The notes: generated by a model from the sequence alone, not told the origin. A DNA stretch of 64,000 bases from Algibacillus agarilyticus (GCF_003286125.1 NZ_QMED01000001.1:62001-126000); one strand, 5' to 3'; numbered from the stretch's first letter, positions 10,786 through 19,372 are shown. Program-made: numbers and translations.

Positions 10786-10807
10786 TTAAAACCGCCTAAA
10801 TCAACAC

Positions 10808-11030
10808 TATAGTCAAAGCGATCGGGTTTTAGGGGAAGCCGTCAAAGCTACCGCGTCCTGCTCTCGCCCCTTACCTGCATCCATGCAGGCAAGCTTCGAG
10901 ACGCCATGAGCATATGCTCTACTATGTGATTGGGGCCGCCTAAATGGATTTAGGTGTTAGAACGACGCAGGAGCCAAAGTCGAGAGTAAGCGCTGACAAT
11001 GAACCATAAAACCTGAGCGAGAAGACTATA
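10808..11030. repeat. Family A dispersed repeat, copy 1
   Basis: A non-coding element of 223 bp bounded by TATAGTC at the left and GACTATA at the right, inserted 22 bases after the pyk stop. Compared with copies at 56550 and 63509 it is in reverse orientation. It has an additional segment of about 50 bases that includes the palindrome CCTAAATGGATTTAGG, and it shares CCTGCATCCATGCAGG and GAGCATATGCTC. The pyk terminator follows 3 bases later, so the element is part of the pyk transcript. Confidence 0.9.
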
Positions 11031-11032
11031 TT

Positions 11033-11065
11033 AAGCCTGTGAGTTGCTAACCACAGGCTTTTTTT
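11033..11065 (+). terminator. Intrinsic terminator of pyk
   Basis: Nine-bp stem AAGCCTGTG/CACAGGCTT with a 10-base loop, followed by seven T. It is separated from the pyk stop by the family A repeat. Confidence 0.9.
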
Positions 11066-11103
11066 ATGCCTATTTCGAGCTTACTTAGACAAAATTAACC
11101 CTA

Positions 11104-11922
11104 TTAATCAACATTAACATACAGCCAAAACTCAGATAACTGCTCGCATAACCACTTCGGATCATCTAAAGGCAAATCGTGCCCTGCACTTTCATGCTGT
11201 ATATGTTTAGTTTGCCACGCCTTTGCTAAATCAAGACTACATTGCTGATCAACTAATTGATCTAATTTTGAGCTCAATATTAACATCGGACAATTAGGTT
11301 TATTAACTAAGGTAAACCGTGCAGCCGCCTTTAATTGTTGATAAGCATTGTATATTGAAACAGGTTGACTCTGAGCAAATAAAAGCCAAGAACGCAGCAA
11401 TGCTGAACTTAAGTCGACCGATTGTTGAGCGTGAATATTCGATGTTAATTGATATATAAGTTGCTCGCGTGCAGCGCTTTTACTGAATAACGCTTTGAAA
11501 ATAAGCGGGTACTTCTGCCAACGTAATCGTTTATAAAAAGGCGTTATACCTTTTAAACTGCTATTGATTAAAACTAAAGATCGCACTTTTTTAGGTTCTG
11601 CTGTCGCCCACTCTGTCGCAACCATTCCGCCCATCGATAAACTTACGATATCAATAACTTGATGAGCGGGCACAAATGTCTTTAATTGCCTTTGCAATGA
11701 CTTACGCATTGCCTGAATGGTATCTGGTGATGTTTCCGTGTTTAATAAACCGTTACCGGGTATATCTAAACAAATGAATTCTCGATCATAAAAATACTGC
11801 TTGGCGATACCGGTAAAATCCCCCCAATGCCTTTTTTCACGTAGTAGACCTCGCAATAAAATAACAGGTGGCTGCGGGTGAACACCGTTATTTTCAACTT
11901 CGTCATTATTCAAGTATCCCAT
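11104..11922 (-). CDS. Alpha/beta hydrolase
   Basis: Alpha/beta-hydrolase fold protein of 272 aa. Visible are the oxyanion-region motif LLRGLLREKRHWGDF near the start, the nucleophile elbow LSMGGM, the acid in SKLDQLV and the catalytic His in SAGHDLPLDDP, so the triad looks complete. The substrate is unknown. The start ATG at 11922 overlaps the stop of the upstream peptidase gene by one base (TAATG), and AAGGA lies at good spacing. The two genes are therefore translationally coupled and may act on related substrates. Confidence 0.85.
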   Translation of the reverse strand: MGYLNNDEVENNGVHPQPPVILLRGLLREKRHWGDFTGIAKQYFYDREFICLDIPGNGLLNTETSPDTIQAMRKSLQRQLKTFVPAHQVIDIVSLSMGGMVATEWATAEPKKVRSLVLINSSLKGITPFYKRLRWQKYPLIFKALFSKSAAREQLIYQLTSNIHAQQSVDLSSALLRSWLLFAQSQPVSIYNAYQQLKAAARFTLVNKPNCPMLILSSKLDQLVDQQCSLDLAKAWQTKHIQHESAGHDLPLDDPKWLCEQLSEFWLYVNVD

Positions 11923-12950
11923 TATGCTTGATCCTTGTACCAAAGTTTTTTTGCTCGTTCACAAAACTCACTATCGTTATCCATCTCTAGCCAATTTTTA
12001 TAGGATGCCGTTGCTTGAATTAAAAAATCAATTAACGTTTGATGACCCCGTAAGACTCTTTTAATTCGATGCGGCTTTATCGGGTGATACAAACCCAATA
12101 TTTTGAGTAATTGTAACGGGTTCTTTTTAACCCAACGCCACGATCCCATTTCTAACGTTAGGGGTAACAAGGTCGTTTGAGAGTCTATTGATAAATCATA
12201 CAAATGATCCCATAAGTCACCATGACACAGATAATGTTTGGATTGCGGTTCAAATACATAGGGATGATAAGGGTGTGTTTTATTTAATAAGTTTTGCAGT
12301 TGATACAATTTACCAATATCACGGATGGGCTGAGTGGTTTTAGCGTAAGGAAACCATAATCGGTCACGAATACCAAAACCCGAATGACAATCAATAACCA
12401 CACTCAATGGTGCTTTAAACGTTTTAGTTATAATAAAATCACACAAAGCTTGCGACTCTGTTTGCATTGGCTCATTCGCTTTACCTCTATACCAAGGTAT
12501 ACGTGTAGAAATACGTTGCCCGCCAACTAAAAAAGCCGCTCTTTTTTCGCTTTCTACCGGGGCATTGCGCATTAAATCAACGTGTTCACCATTTGATCGC
12601 CAATGGTTTAACATACCCACGGGGTTTAGTAATGGAATAAAATGAATACGTACATGCTCAAGTAAATGTTTAAAGTGAATATCCCAACTGAGCCGCTCAA
12701 TTAACGTTTCTAAGGCAGCTAATACCACTTGAGTACCAATGCGTTCTAATCCATGTACACCGCCTACTAACGTGATAACAGGAGCATCGGGGTTATCTGA
12801 GCCCATACTGATCGCATATATTGGGAAAACATGAGTTTTATCACTCACCTCTGCAATGGTATTCACTTCTACGAATGAGGGAACTTGCGCAATAATCGAT
12901 TCAAGCTGAACTAATTCGGGCAACAGAGAGGAATACTGACTAACCGGCAT
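11922..12950 (-). CDS. M14-family zinc carboxypeptidase-like protein
   Basis: A 342-aa protein with the M14 zinc-site pattern: the HxxE ligands in GGVHGLERIG, the third ligand His in VIDCHSG, and the catalytic Glu in LTLEMGSW. No signal peptide is apparent, so it is probably cytosolic. Members of this group cleave peptides or amide bonds such as succinylglutamate, and the specific substrate cannot be told. It is the first gene of a two-gene unit with the downstream hydrolase. Confidence 0.82.
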   Translation of the reverse strand: MPVSQYSSLLPELVQLESIIAQVPSFVEVNTIAEVSDKTHVFPIYAISMGSDNPDAPVITLVGGVHGLERIGTQVVLAALETLIERLSWDIHFKHLLEHVRIHFIPLLNPVGMLNHWRSNGEHVDLMRNAPVESEKRAAFLVGGQRISTRIPWYRGKANEPMQTESQALCDFIITKTFKAPLSVVIDCHSGFGIRDRLWFPYAKTTQPIRDIGKLYQLQNLLNKTHPYHPYVFEPQSKHYLCHGDLWDHLYDLSIDSQTTLLPLTLEMGSWRWVKKNPLQLLKILGLYHPIKPHRIKRVLRGHQTLIDFLIQATASYKNWLEMDNDSEFCERAKKLWYKDQA

Positions 12951-13361
12951 TTTACCTACCTAATATGATTTAGTGTTAATTTATTCTAATTTGGCGTGAG
13001 TTATCAGCGTATGCCCCATTATTTAATTTATCGTTAACTGATTTCGCCTAAGCAAATAACTTAGATCTAAAAAAGCACAACAAATAGCGAGTCCAACTTT
13101 TTAGTGTGATGTTACTTGTGATCTTAAAACACGCATACACTCACCATGATAACTAAACTAACTTAGCTTACTTTAAAATGAGATTAGCTGAATTATTGAC
13201 TAATTTTTTATGACATTTATACGACATAAAGATTACACATGGCCTAGGTTTATACTTAAAGTTATTCCTGCTTTTCGAAAAAAATACAACGTGAATATTT
13301 TGCAGCAATGAATAATCACTATTACGCTTATAAAAGATAACGGTTTTAATGAGCTTAAACG
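12951..13361. other. Intergenic region without a recognised gene
   Basis: 411 bases of AT-rich sequence between the divergent peptidase and diguanylate cyclase genes. It must contain both promoters. No repeat, RNA gene or strong palindrome was recognised. Confidence 0.7.
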
Positions 13362-15266
13362 TTGATAGATTTGAAGCAAAAAATAACGATTGGTTTTTTA
13401 ACCAGCGAGATCACGCGTAATAATAATAGCCGGCTGTTTTTTGCATTAAAAAACCAAGCCATCAAAGCGAATTTAAATTTTATAGCGTACGAAGGCCGTT
13501 CGTTAAAAAGCGCAAACTACGCAGAAAAACAAAACAACTTTACTTACCAATTAGTGAATCAATCCAGAGTGGATCACATCATCGTACCTTCAGCGGCGAT
13601 GCCAGAAAGTGTCAGTAACAAAGCATTTGATCAATTCTTTCAAAGTAAAACGAAACATCCAGTGATCACATATTATAATAAGCGAGCTCATCACCATGCT
13701 ATACGCATTAATAATAGCTACGGTGAAACCAAGTTACTTGAGCATTTGATCAACGATCATGGCTTTCGAAAATTTATCGTTGTGCGTGGGCCAATAAGAG
13801 ATTTAGACGCTAATCAGCGATTTGCATCGAGTATTCATATGCTTGAAAACGCGAGAATCAAACCGTTAGAATTTCAAAGCTCGTGGGCAGCAATAGACGG
13901 TATTAAAATAATAAAGCAGATCATTAAAAATCACTTAGATTATCAAGTCATTGTATTTCCAAACGATGAAACCGCAATAGCCGCCTTAGATTACATCAAT
14001 AACTTTAAACCCGAGCTAAAACATCATTTTGCAATTGTTGGTTTTGATAACTCAGTCAATTCAAAAAATATTTCCCCCCAATTGACGACTGTCGATCATC
14101 CACACGAGGCGATGGCACAAAAAGCGATTGAACTGATTACAACAAAGCAACCTGTTATTACCGACAATATTTTCAATACCCATGAAATTATTAGAGCATC
14201 TTGTGGTTGTTCAACTAAAAATGAAGAGACAGCACCGACTCTAAAACTGTTCACCGATACTTTCAACATGCATGAAAACATTCAGGCGTTGAGTTACGAT
14301 GAATATTTTAATAAGTTGTGTATCGCTTTAGCGGAAAAAGATATGCTGGGCTGCTCCATTTGTTTATACAATCACCCGCCATTTCAGCTCGACTCCAAAT
14401 CAAACGTTCCACCCCAATCAACGCTTATATTTGAGTTTCATGATGGCCAACGTCAAGCCGAATTTGAAAAAGCCCATTTTGAAACCGGTAAATTACTACC
14501 CGATAATGTGATTTATAGAAAGCCTAATCATTACTTGCTCGTTAAAAATTTATTTTATAGTAATCATCATTTTGGCTATGTGGTATTTGATGTAAGCAGT
14601 GGTCGGCTACAAGACATAGCCGATATAACAGCGAATATAGCCACCTCGTTACACATAATATATTTGTTTGAATCGATGCAAAAAGCGCTCACTGAGAATG
14701 CACGGTTAGTTGAAAGCTTATCAGAAAAAAATACACATTTAATTAATGACAATTGTAGTCTCAAAGCTATATCAACAACGGATGAAATGACTAAATTGCT
14801 TAATCGTCGCGGCTTTAATCAAGCGATTAAACCGCTGATAAAAAATAACGAAGGTCAAACAGTGACTTTTTTATATGCCGATATGGATAGATTGAAATAC
14901 GTTAATGATACATTTGGCCATCAAGCAGGCGACCATGCGATAACAGTTATGGCAAATACACTAAAAACCGTCTTTAGAAAAGACGATATCATCGCTCGCA
15001 TTGGTGGCGATGAATTTGTTTTGTGTATCACAACCGATGATTTAGCTTACATACACACCATGATACAACGAGTAGATACCGAGTTAGCTAAACTCAATGA
15101 TAACCCTTTCACTATCAGTATGAGTTTTGGTGTGCATTTAGCCATGCTTGATGAATTTTTTGATTTGGAACTTGCTATTAAGCAAGCTGACAAAAATTTA
15201 TATACTCAAAAACAATTAAAAAAACAACGTTTAAAACAATCGAATCATACCAATTCATATAAATAA
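13362..15266 (+). CDS. Diguanylate cyclase with LacI-like ligand-binding domain
   Basis: A 634-aa signalling protein. Residues about 5-275 resemble the periplasmic-binding/LacI sensor fold (start ITIGFLTSEITRNNNSRLFF, later FAIVGFDNSVNSKNISPQLTTVDHP). There is no DNA-binding domain, signal peptide or membrane segment, so it should sense a ligand in the cytosol. A middle region (300-450) is followed by a short coiled coil and a GGDEF domain (about 470-625). That domain has an intact GGDEF motif near residue 548 and an RKDD inhibitory site 5 residues before it, so it should make cyclic-di-GMP with product feedback. No ATG is available: a stop lies at 13356-13358, and the first usable codon is TTG at 13362. 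The last six sense codons come from a family B repeat. Confidence 0.88.
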   Translation: MIDLKQKITIGFLTSEITRNNNSRLFFALKNQAIKANLNFIAYEGRSLKSANYAEKQNNFTYQLVNQSRVDHIIVPSAAMPESVSNKAFDQFFQSKTKHPVITYYNKRAHHHAIRINNSYGETKLLEHLINDHGFRKFIVVRGPIRDLDANQRFASSIHMLENARIKPLEFQSSWAAIDGIKIIKQIIKNHLDYQVIVFPNDETAIAALDYINNFKPELKHHFAIVGFDNSVNSKNISPQLTTVDHPHEAMAQKAIELITTKQPVITDNIFNTHEIIRASCGCSTKNEETAPTLKLFTDTFNMHENIQALSYDEYFNKLCIALAEKDMLGCSICLYNHPPFQLDSKSNVPPQSTLIFEFHDGQRQAEFEKAHFETGKLLPDNVIYRKPNHYLLVKNLFYSNHHFGYVVFDVSSGRLQDIADITANIATSLHIIYLFESMQKALTENARLVESLSEKNTHLINDNCSLKAISTTDEMTKLLNRRGFNQAIKPLIKNNEGQTVTFLYADMDRLKYVNDTFGHQAGDHAITVMANTLKTVFRKDDIIARIGGDEFVLCITTDDLAYIHTMIQRVDTELAKLNDNPFTISMSFGVHLAMLDEFFDLELAIKQADKNLYTQKQLKKQRLKQSNHTNSYK

Positions 15267-15563
15267 GTGATCTCTCAGAATGCATCCAGCGGTTTTTGAA
15301 CAAGGCGTCGGTATACTTCAGGCATCCTGCCTTTCGCTAAAGCCAGCAAAGCTGTTCAAAAATGTTCCAGACATTTTTGTGTAGGAATGGTTGTTCCCTT
15401 TCAAATACCGATAACGCAGGTCAAAAGCCGCTGGGGCATTCCTTACAGCCGAGTTTAAATGCGCTTACTCTGTATTGCTCGAACTCAAAAGAGCACCACT
15501 ATTCTTTCATTTAAGCGCATTTAAACGCTCGCTGACTGGGCACTTATTATTACGGATTGGTAT
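15247..15563. repeat. Family B MITE-like element, copy 1
   Basis: A 317-bp non-coding element with imperfect terminal inverted repeats: left ATACCAATTCATATAAATAA, right end reading the same way from the other strand as ATACCAATCCGTAATAATAA. Inside are two large hairpins. One is formed by GAATGCATCCAGCGG and CCGCTGGGGCATTC. The other is formed by TTTAAATGCGCTTA and TAAGCGCATTTAAA. It carries a segment of about 65 bases absent from the copy at 31300. It overlaps the ends of both flanking convergent genes. Confidence 0.9.
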
Positions 15564-15949
15564 TACACATCGACTCGATAGTTTAAATCCCCCACTTCAT
15601 CACCTGTAATACCTCTAAAACCCCAACAATGCTTGGGTTGCTCTTTGATCGTAATTTCAACATCGATTGGGGAAATGGCAAGTTCGGCTTCGATATTATT
15701 GAATAACGCTTTTATCAGTGCTTTTTGTGTGTCAACTTTACGCCCTGCCATCATGTTTATTTCAATAACAGTATAAGCATCTGATCTTCCTTCGGGGTAA
15801 TAGAAATCAGATTTGGTCATTGGAAAAAATCGATGTGCGCGTTTATCTTCAGGCATGCCTAAAACAACTTGCATTGACGCATGAATAATATTTGAGAGTT
15901 TTGCTTTAATGGGATTTAAATTTTCTTTGATACCATAAACGAGGATCAT
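15563..15949 (-). CDS. Tautomerase-family protein
   Basis: A 128-aa protein resembling the tautomerase/MIF superfamily (Tautomerase_2 group). Conserved-looking parts are MTKSDFYYPEGRSDAYTVIEINMMAGR and the C-terminal HCWGFRGITGDE. The family usually has a catalytic Pro directly after Met. Here residue 2 is Ile (MILVYGIK), so the standard tautomerase mechanism is doubtful. GGAAACACAAT precedes the ATG. The stop codon shares its last base with the end of a family B repeat, whose insertion may have set the present C-terminus. Confidence 0.75.
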   Translation of the reverse strand: MILVYGIKENLNPIKAKLSNIIHASMQVVLGMPEDKRAHRFFPMTKSDFYYPEGRSDAYTVIEINMMAGRKVDTQKALIKALFNNIEAELAISPIDVEITIKEQPKHCWGFRGITGDEVGDLNYRVDV

Positions 15950-16020
15950 ATTGTGTTTCCTTACGTTGATTATCCACAGAATAATTAATTTGCTTTTTTA
16001 AAAGCATATCTTTAACAAAT

Positions 16021-16072
16021 TAGGTAAGAAAGTAAATAACCAAGTAGGTAAGAAAGTAAATAACCAAGTAGG
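16021..16072. repeat. 24-bp tandem repeat, two copies
   Basis: The unit TAGGTAAGAAAGTAAATAAC plus CAAG occurs twice head to tail, then TAGG begins a third. It lies between the tautomerase gene and tRNA-Ser, in the 3' region of the tRNA transcript. Confidence 0.9.
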
Positions 16073-16090
16073 ATATGAGGCAGATAAAAA

Positions 16091-16181
16091 TGGCGGTGAG
16101 AGAGGGGTTCGAACCCTCGATACGCTACAAACGTATACACACTTTCCAGGCGTGCGCCTTCAGCCGCTCAGCCATCTCACC
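16091..16181 (-). tRNA. tRNA-Ser (GGA)
   Basis: A 91-nt class II tRNA with acceptor GGTGAGA/TCTCACC, discriminator G and encoded CCA. The anticodon loop contains GGA, there is a long variable arm, and the T-arm carries GGTTCGAACCC. A 7-bp inverted repeat (ATAAAAA before, TTTTTAT after the CCA) brackets the gene and would lengthen the acceptor stem in the precursor. Confidence 0.97.
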
Positions 16182-16339
16182 GTTTTTATAAAAATCCTAT
16201 TGCAGGACGGTCGTTATGGTAGGTAAATCTTTAAAATATAGCAAGTATAATCAATCAATTGCAGTCTATGTGTTTAATAATAAACCAATACGATTAAACA
16301 CATACACAAGAAACAGTTTATGCCCACATTAAACGCTTA

Positions 16340-17401
16340 TTAAGCATTACCTTTTAATTTCATATTTAAGGTTGCAGCAAAGTTTAGCATTCGATCAAGT
16401 GGAATTAATGCACGCAAACGTAAAGCTTCATCGACAAAAACTTCATGATGACCTTGTTCACCAGCCGTTAAAGCTTGCTCAATGGCCGCTAAGCCGTTCA
16501 TTGCCATCCAAGGGCAATGAGCACATGTTTTACATGTTGCGCCTTCTCCACCGGTTGGCGCTTCTAAAAACACCTTGTCTGGAGATGATTGTTGCATCTT
16601 ATAAAAGATACCGCGATCGGTCGCCACAATGAATTTTTTATTCGGTAATGTTTGGCTCGCTTTTATTAATTGACTTGTTGAACCAACGGCATCAGCAAGT
16701 TCGACAATTTCATCTGGCGATTCAGGGTGAACCAATACAGCAGCATCTGGGTTTTGCGCTTTTAAATTAACTAAAGCTTGTTGTTTGAATTCATCGTGAA
16801 CAACACAAGCGCCATTCCACATTAACATTTTTGCGCCCGTTTGCTTCTCAATATAGCGACCCAAATGCTTATCGGGTCCCCAAATGATTTTATGGCCTTC
16901 CGAGTCGAGATGTTCAACAATTTCAAGTGCGATACTAGACGTAACAACCCAATCGGCACGAGCTTTAACAGCAGCAGACGTATTAGCATAGACAACAACA
17001 GTGTGATCAGGGTGAGCGTCACAAAATTCTGTAAATTCTTTTTCTGGACAGCCAACATCAAGTGAACAGGTTGCATCAAGTGTTGGCATAAATACGCGTT
17101 TTTCAGGGCTTAATATTTTTGCGGTTTCACCCATAAAACGGACACCCGCTACAATTAAATTGTCGGCGGCGTGATCACGACCAAAACGAGCCATTTCTAA
17201 TGAATCAGAAACACAACCACCTGTTTCTTCCGCTAAAGCTTGAATCTCAGGGTCGGTATAATAATGCGCGATCAATACGGCATTTTTTTCTTTTAGCAAT
17301 TGCTTAATACGTGTTTTATGTTCTTGTTTTTCAATATCACTTAACGCCTTGGGCTTAGGCGGGAATGGATAAGCAGCGTTACTAAAATCAATAATACTCA
17401 T
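16340..17401 (-). CDS. nadA: Quinolinate synthase
   Basis: Condenses iminoaspartate with dihydroxyacetone phosphate to quinolinate in NAD synthesis. It uses a [4Fe-4S] cluster. The three-domain NadA pattern is complete over 353 aa: [12 protein letters not shown], the Cys-containing [45 protein letters not shown] and the C-terminal [20 protein letters not shown] followed by GCGCGCGCGC upstream (about 17447-17462 on the minus strand) is a plausible -10 region. The gene lies alone between tRNA-Ser and tRNA-Lys genes. Confidence 0.97.
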   Translation of the reverse strand: MSIIDFSNAAYPFPPKPKALSDIEKQEHKTRIKQLLKEKNAVLIAHYYTDPEIQALAEETGGCVSDSLEMARFGRDHAADNLIVAGVRFMGETAKILSPEKRVFMPTLDATCSLDVGCPEKEFTEFCDAHPDHTVVVYANTSAAVKARADWVVTSSIALEIVEHLDSEGHKIIWGPDKHLGRYIEKQTGAKMLMWNGACVVHDEFKQQALVNLKAQNPDAAVLVHPESPDEIVELADAVGSTSQLIKASQTLPNKKFIVATDRGIFYKMQQSSPDKVFLEAPTGGEGATCKTCAHCPWMAMNGLAAIEQALTAGEQGHHEVFVDEALRLRALIPLDRMLNFAATLNMKLKGNA

Positions 17402-17533
17402 GCGTAATAAAATCCTGTGTTCTAGTGTGTTAAATGGCGGTAGTTGCGCGCGCGCATTATACAGGATACGTATGATAAAGACAGGTTGAAATTGATAAAT
17501 ATGAGATAGATTGTTCAGATGTGATTTATATAG

Positions 17534-17609
17534 TGGTGGGTCATGCTGGATTCGAACCAGCGACCAATTGATTAAAAGTCAACTGCTCTACCAACTGAGC
17601 TAATGACCC
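17534..17609 (-). tRNA. tRNA-Lys (TTT), copy 3 in transcript order
   Basis: 76-nt tRNA with acceptor GGGTCAT/ATGACCC, anticodon TTT in loop CTTTTAA, and encoded CCA. It is bracketed by the perfect 10-bp inverted repeat ATTTATATAG/CTATATAAAT lying just outside the mature ends. Confidence 0.98.
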
Positions 17610-17642
17610 ACTATATAAATAAACTGTAGTGTGACAAAAAAG

Positions 17643-17718
17643 TGGTGGGTCATGCTGGATTCGAACCAGCGACCAATTGATTAAAAGTCAACTGCTCTAC
17701 CAACTGAGCTAATGACCC
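17643..17718 (-). tRNA. tRNA-Lys (TTT), copy 2
   Basis: Identical in the mature part to the copy at 17534. It is bracketed by CAAAAAAG/CTTTTTTG, an 8-bp perfect inverted repeat of different sequence from its neighbours. Confidence 0.98.
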
Positions 17719-17747
17719 ACTTTTTTGAAAACTTGATGATTGAAGAT

Positions 17748-17823
17748 TGGTGGGTCATGCTGGATTCGAACCAGCGACCAATTGATTAAAAGTCAACTGC
17801 TCTACCAGCTGAGCTAATGACCC
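17748..17823 (-). tRNA. tRNA-Lys (TTT), copy 1
   Basis: First in the transcript. It differs from the other two by one base in the D-loop region (CAGCTGG versus CAGTTGG). It is bracketed by ATTGAAGA/TCTTCAAT. Confidence 0.98.
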
Positions 17824-17877
17824 ATCTTCAATGCTTGCCTAACATGCTTAATAAGCACCCCTTGGCAACGGAGGCGT

Positions 17878-17905
17878 ATATTACTGATTTAAATTTTTAG
17901 TGCAA
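17878..17905 (-). promoter_or_regulatory. Promoter of the tRNA-Lys cluster
   Basis: On the minus strand TTGCAC, 16 bases, then TAATAT, followed by ACGCCTCC, a GC-rich discriminator typical of stringently controlled stable-RNA promoters. It sits about 55 bases before the first tRNA. Confidence 0.75.
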
Positions 17906-18009
17906 CTACTTTTTGTTTGTTTTTTAAGTTTTATTTCAAAGTCTTAAAAAACAAACAATAACACCTCAAAAAACCACCAAAATGACTTTTTAAAATCTTA
18001 ATCAATGCT

Positions 18010-18771
18010 TTATAAAGCACTTAATCTGTTTTTAGCTAAACGAGCAGCGCTCGTATCAGCACACTCATTTAATACTTTTTTATATAATTCAGCAGCATCG
18101 CCCAAATTATTTTGTTTTTGTGCCACCATACCCAATTTTAATAAAGCATCGCAGCGTTTATTAGAGTCTGGGTATAAATCAATTACCGTATTAAAATGGG
18201 TTGAAGCTTGTTTAAAATCACTTTTATTAAACAATAATTGCCCTAACCAATAATGCGCGTTAGGTAAATAAATTGAACTAGGAAAGGTTTTAATAAAGCT
18301 TTGGAATTCAGGTATCGCTTTATCATATAGTTTATCTTTCAAAACCATATTTACCGCACGATCATACGCTTCATTCTCATTTAAGTTGTCCGTCAATTGC
18401 ACATCGTTTGATGTTGCCGTTGTTGGTACTAATGGTGAATGACCGCTTTGGCTGATTTCTTTTGTTTTCTCTATGACCGCAGATAACCGTGAGTCCATCT
18501 CTTGATATAAATCACGTTGCCGCTGTAATATTTGAGAAAGCTTGTAGCTATGCTCTTCTGTTACGCCTCGTAAATCACTAATCTCTTCTTGAAGACTGTC
18601 AATTTGTTGAGCAAGGTTAACTTGGGCACGACTACGCGCTTCTATAACACGCTCTAGCTTTTCAACTCTTTCATCAAGTTCAACTAATGTTGATTTTGCA
18701 AAAGCAGTTGGCGATGCCGCTATAAAAACAGCGGCACTTAACAAAGCCATACGAAAATGATGTTTACTCAT
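18010..18771 (-). CDS. cpoB: Cell division coordinator CpoB (YbgF)
   Basis: Periplasmic protein of 253 aa. The signal peptide ends ...AASPTAFA. A coiled coil (about 30-100, LDERVEKLERVIEA...QQIDSLQEEIS) mediates trimer formation in the family. The C-terminal tetratricopeptide repeats (130-250: AYDRAVNMVLKDKLYDKAI, YWLGQLLFNK, KLGMVAQKQ) bind TolA and link outer-membrane constriction to septal peptidoglycan synthesis. It is the last gene of the tol-pal cluster, 8 bases after pal. Little ribosome-site sequence is visible. Confidence 0.95.
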   Translation of the reverse strand: MSKHHFRMALLSAAVFIAASPTAFAKSTLVELDERVEKLERVIEARSRAQVNLAQQIDSLQEEISDLRGVTEEHSYKLSQILQRQRDLYQEMDSRLSAVIEKTKEISQSGHSPLVPTTATSNDVQLTDNLNENEAYDRAVNMVLKDKLYDKAIPEFQSFIKTFPSSIYLPNAHYWLGQLLFNKSDFKQASTHFNTVIDLYPDSNKRCDALLKLGMVAQKQNNLGDAAELYKKVLNECADTSAARLAKNRLSAL

Positions 18772-18779
18772 AATACGTA

Positions 18780-19328
18780 TTAATATACCAAGATTGCGCG
18801 ACGGTTAGCAGCAAATGCAGCTTCGGTACGTGAACGATCAGTTGGTTTTTCTTCGCCATAACTTACGGTCGAAATCTGTGAAGATGAAACACCTAAGTTT
18901 TCTAAATAACGGGCAACTGCTTTAGCACGACGTTCGCCTAATGCAATATTGTATTCAGGTGTACCGCGCTCATCACAATGGCCTTCTACAACCACTTTAA
19001 CACTGGCATTATCACGTAAATAAACAGCATGCGCTTCTAATACTTCGAAGTATTCGCCTGCAATGCGAGATTGATCAAATTCAAAATTAATAACGGTATT
19101 TTGACGTAATGCATCTTGCTTACGCTTACGCTCTTGAATTTTGAATGCTTTTTCTTTTTCAATCGCACTCACTGCAACATCTTGGCTGTTTGCTTTTTCA
19201 GCTTTAGCGGTTTCAGCGGCATTAGTTTCAACCTGACTTTCTGCGTCACTTGTCGAACCACAAGCGGTTAAAGTCATAATAGGTAAAGCTAGCGCGAGTG
19301 CTTTAATAATTTTTGAAGACTGCATCAT
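18780..19328 (-). CDS. pal: Peptidoglycan-associated lipoprotein Pal
   Basis: Outer-membrane lipoprotein of 182 aa. The signal is ALALALPIMTLTAC with lipobox LTAC, then a linker and an OmpA-like peptidoglycan-binding domain (FDQSRIAGEYFEVLEAHAVYL, VEGHCDERGTPEYNIALGERRA). The frame opens upstream inside the end of tolB, but AAAGGA before the double ATG at 19328 and the lipoprotein signal fix the start. It works with TolB and TolA to pull the outer membrane inward at division. Confidence 0.97.
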   Translation of the reverse strand: MMQSSKIIKALALALPIMTLTACGSTSDAESQVETNAAETAKAEKANSQDVAVSAIEKEKAFKIQERKRKQDALRQNTVINFEFDQSRIAGEYFEVLEAHAVYLRDNASVKVVVEGHCDERGTPEYNIALGERRAKAVARYLENLGVSSSQISTVSYGEEKPTDRSRTEAAFAANRRAILVY

Positions 19329-19372
19329 TTTTTCCTTTATCTTTCTTTTATAATTAAAATTCAAATTCTTGG

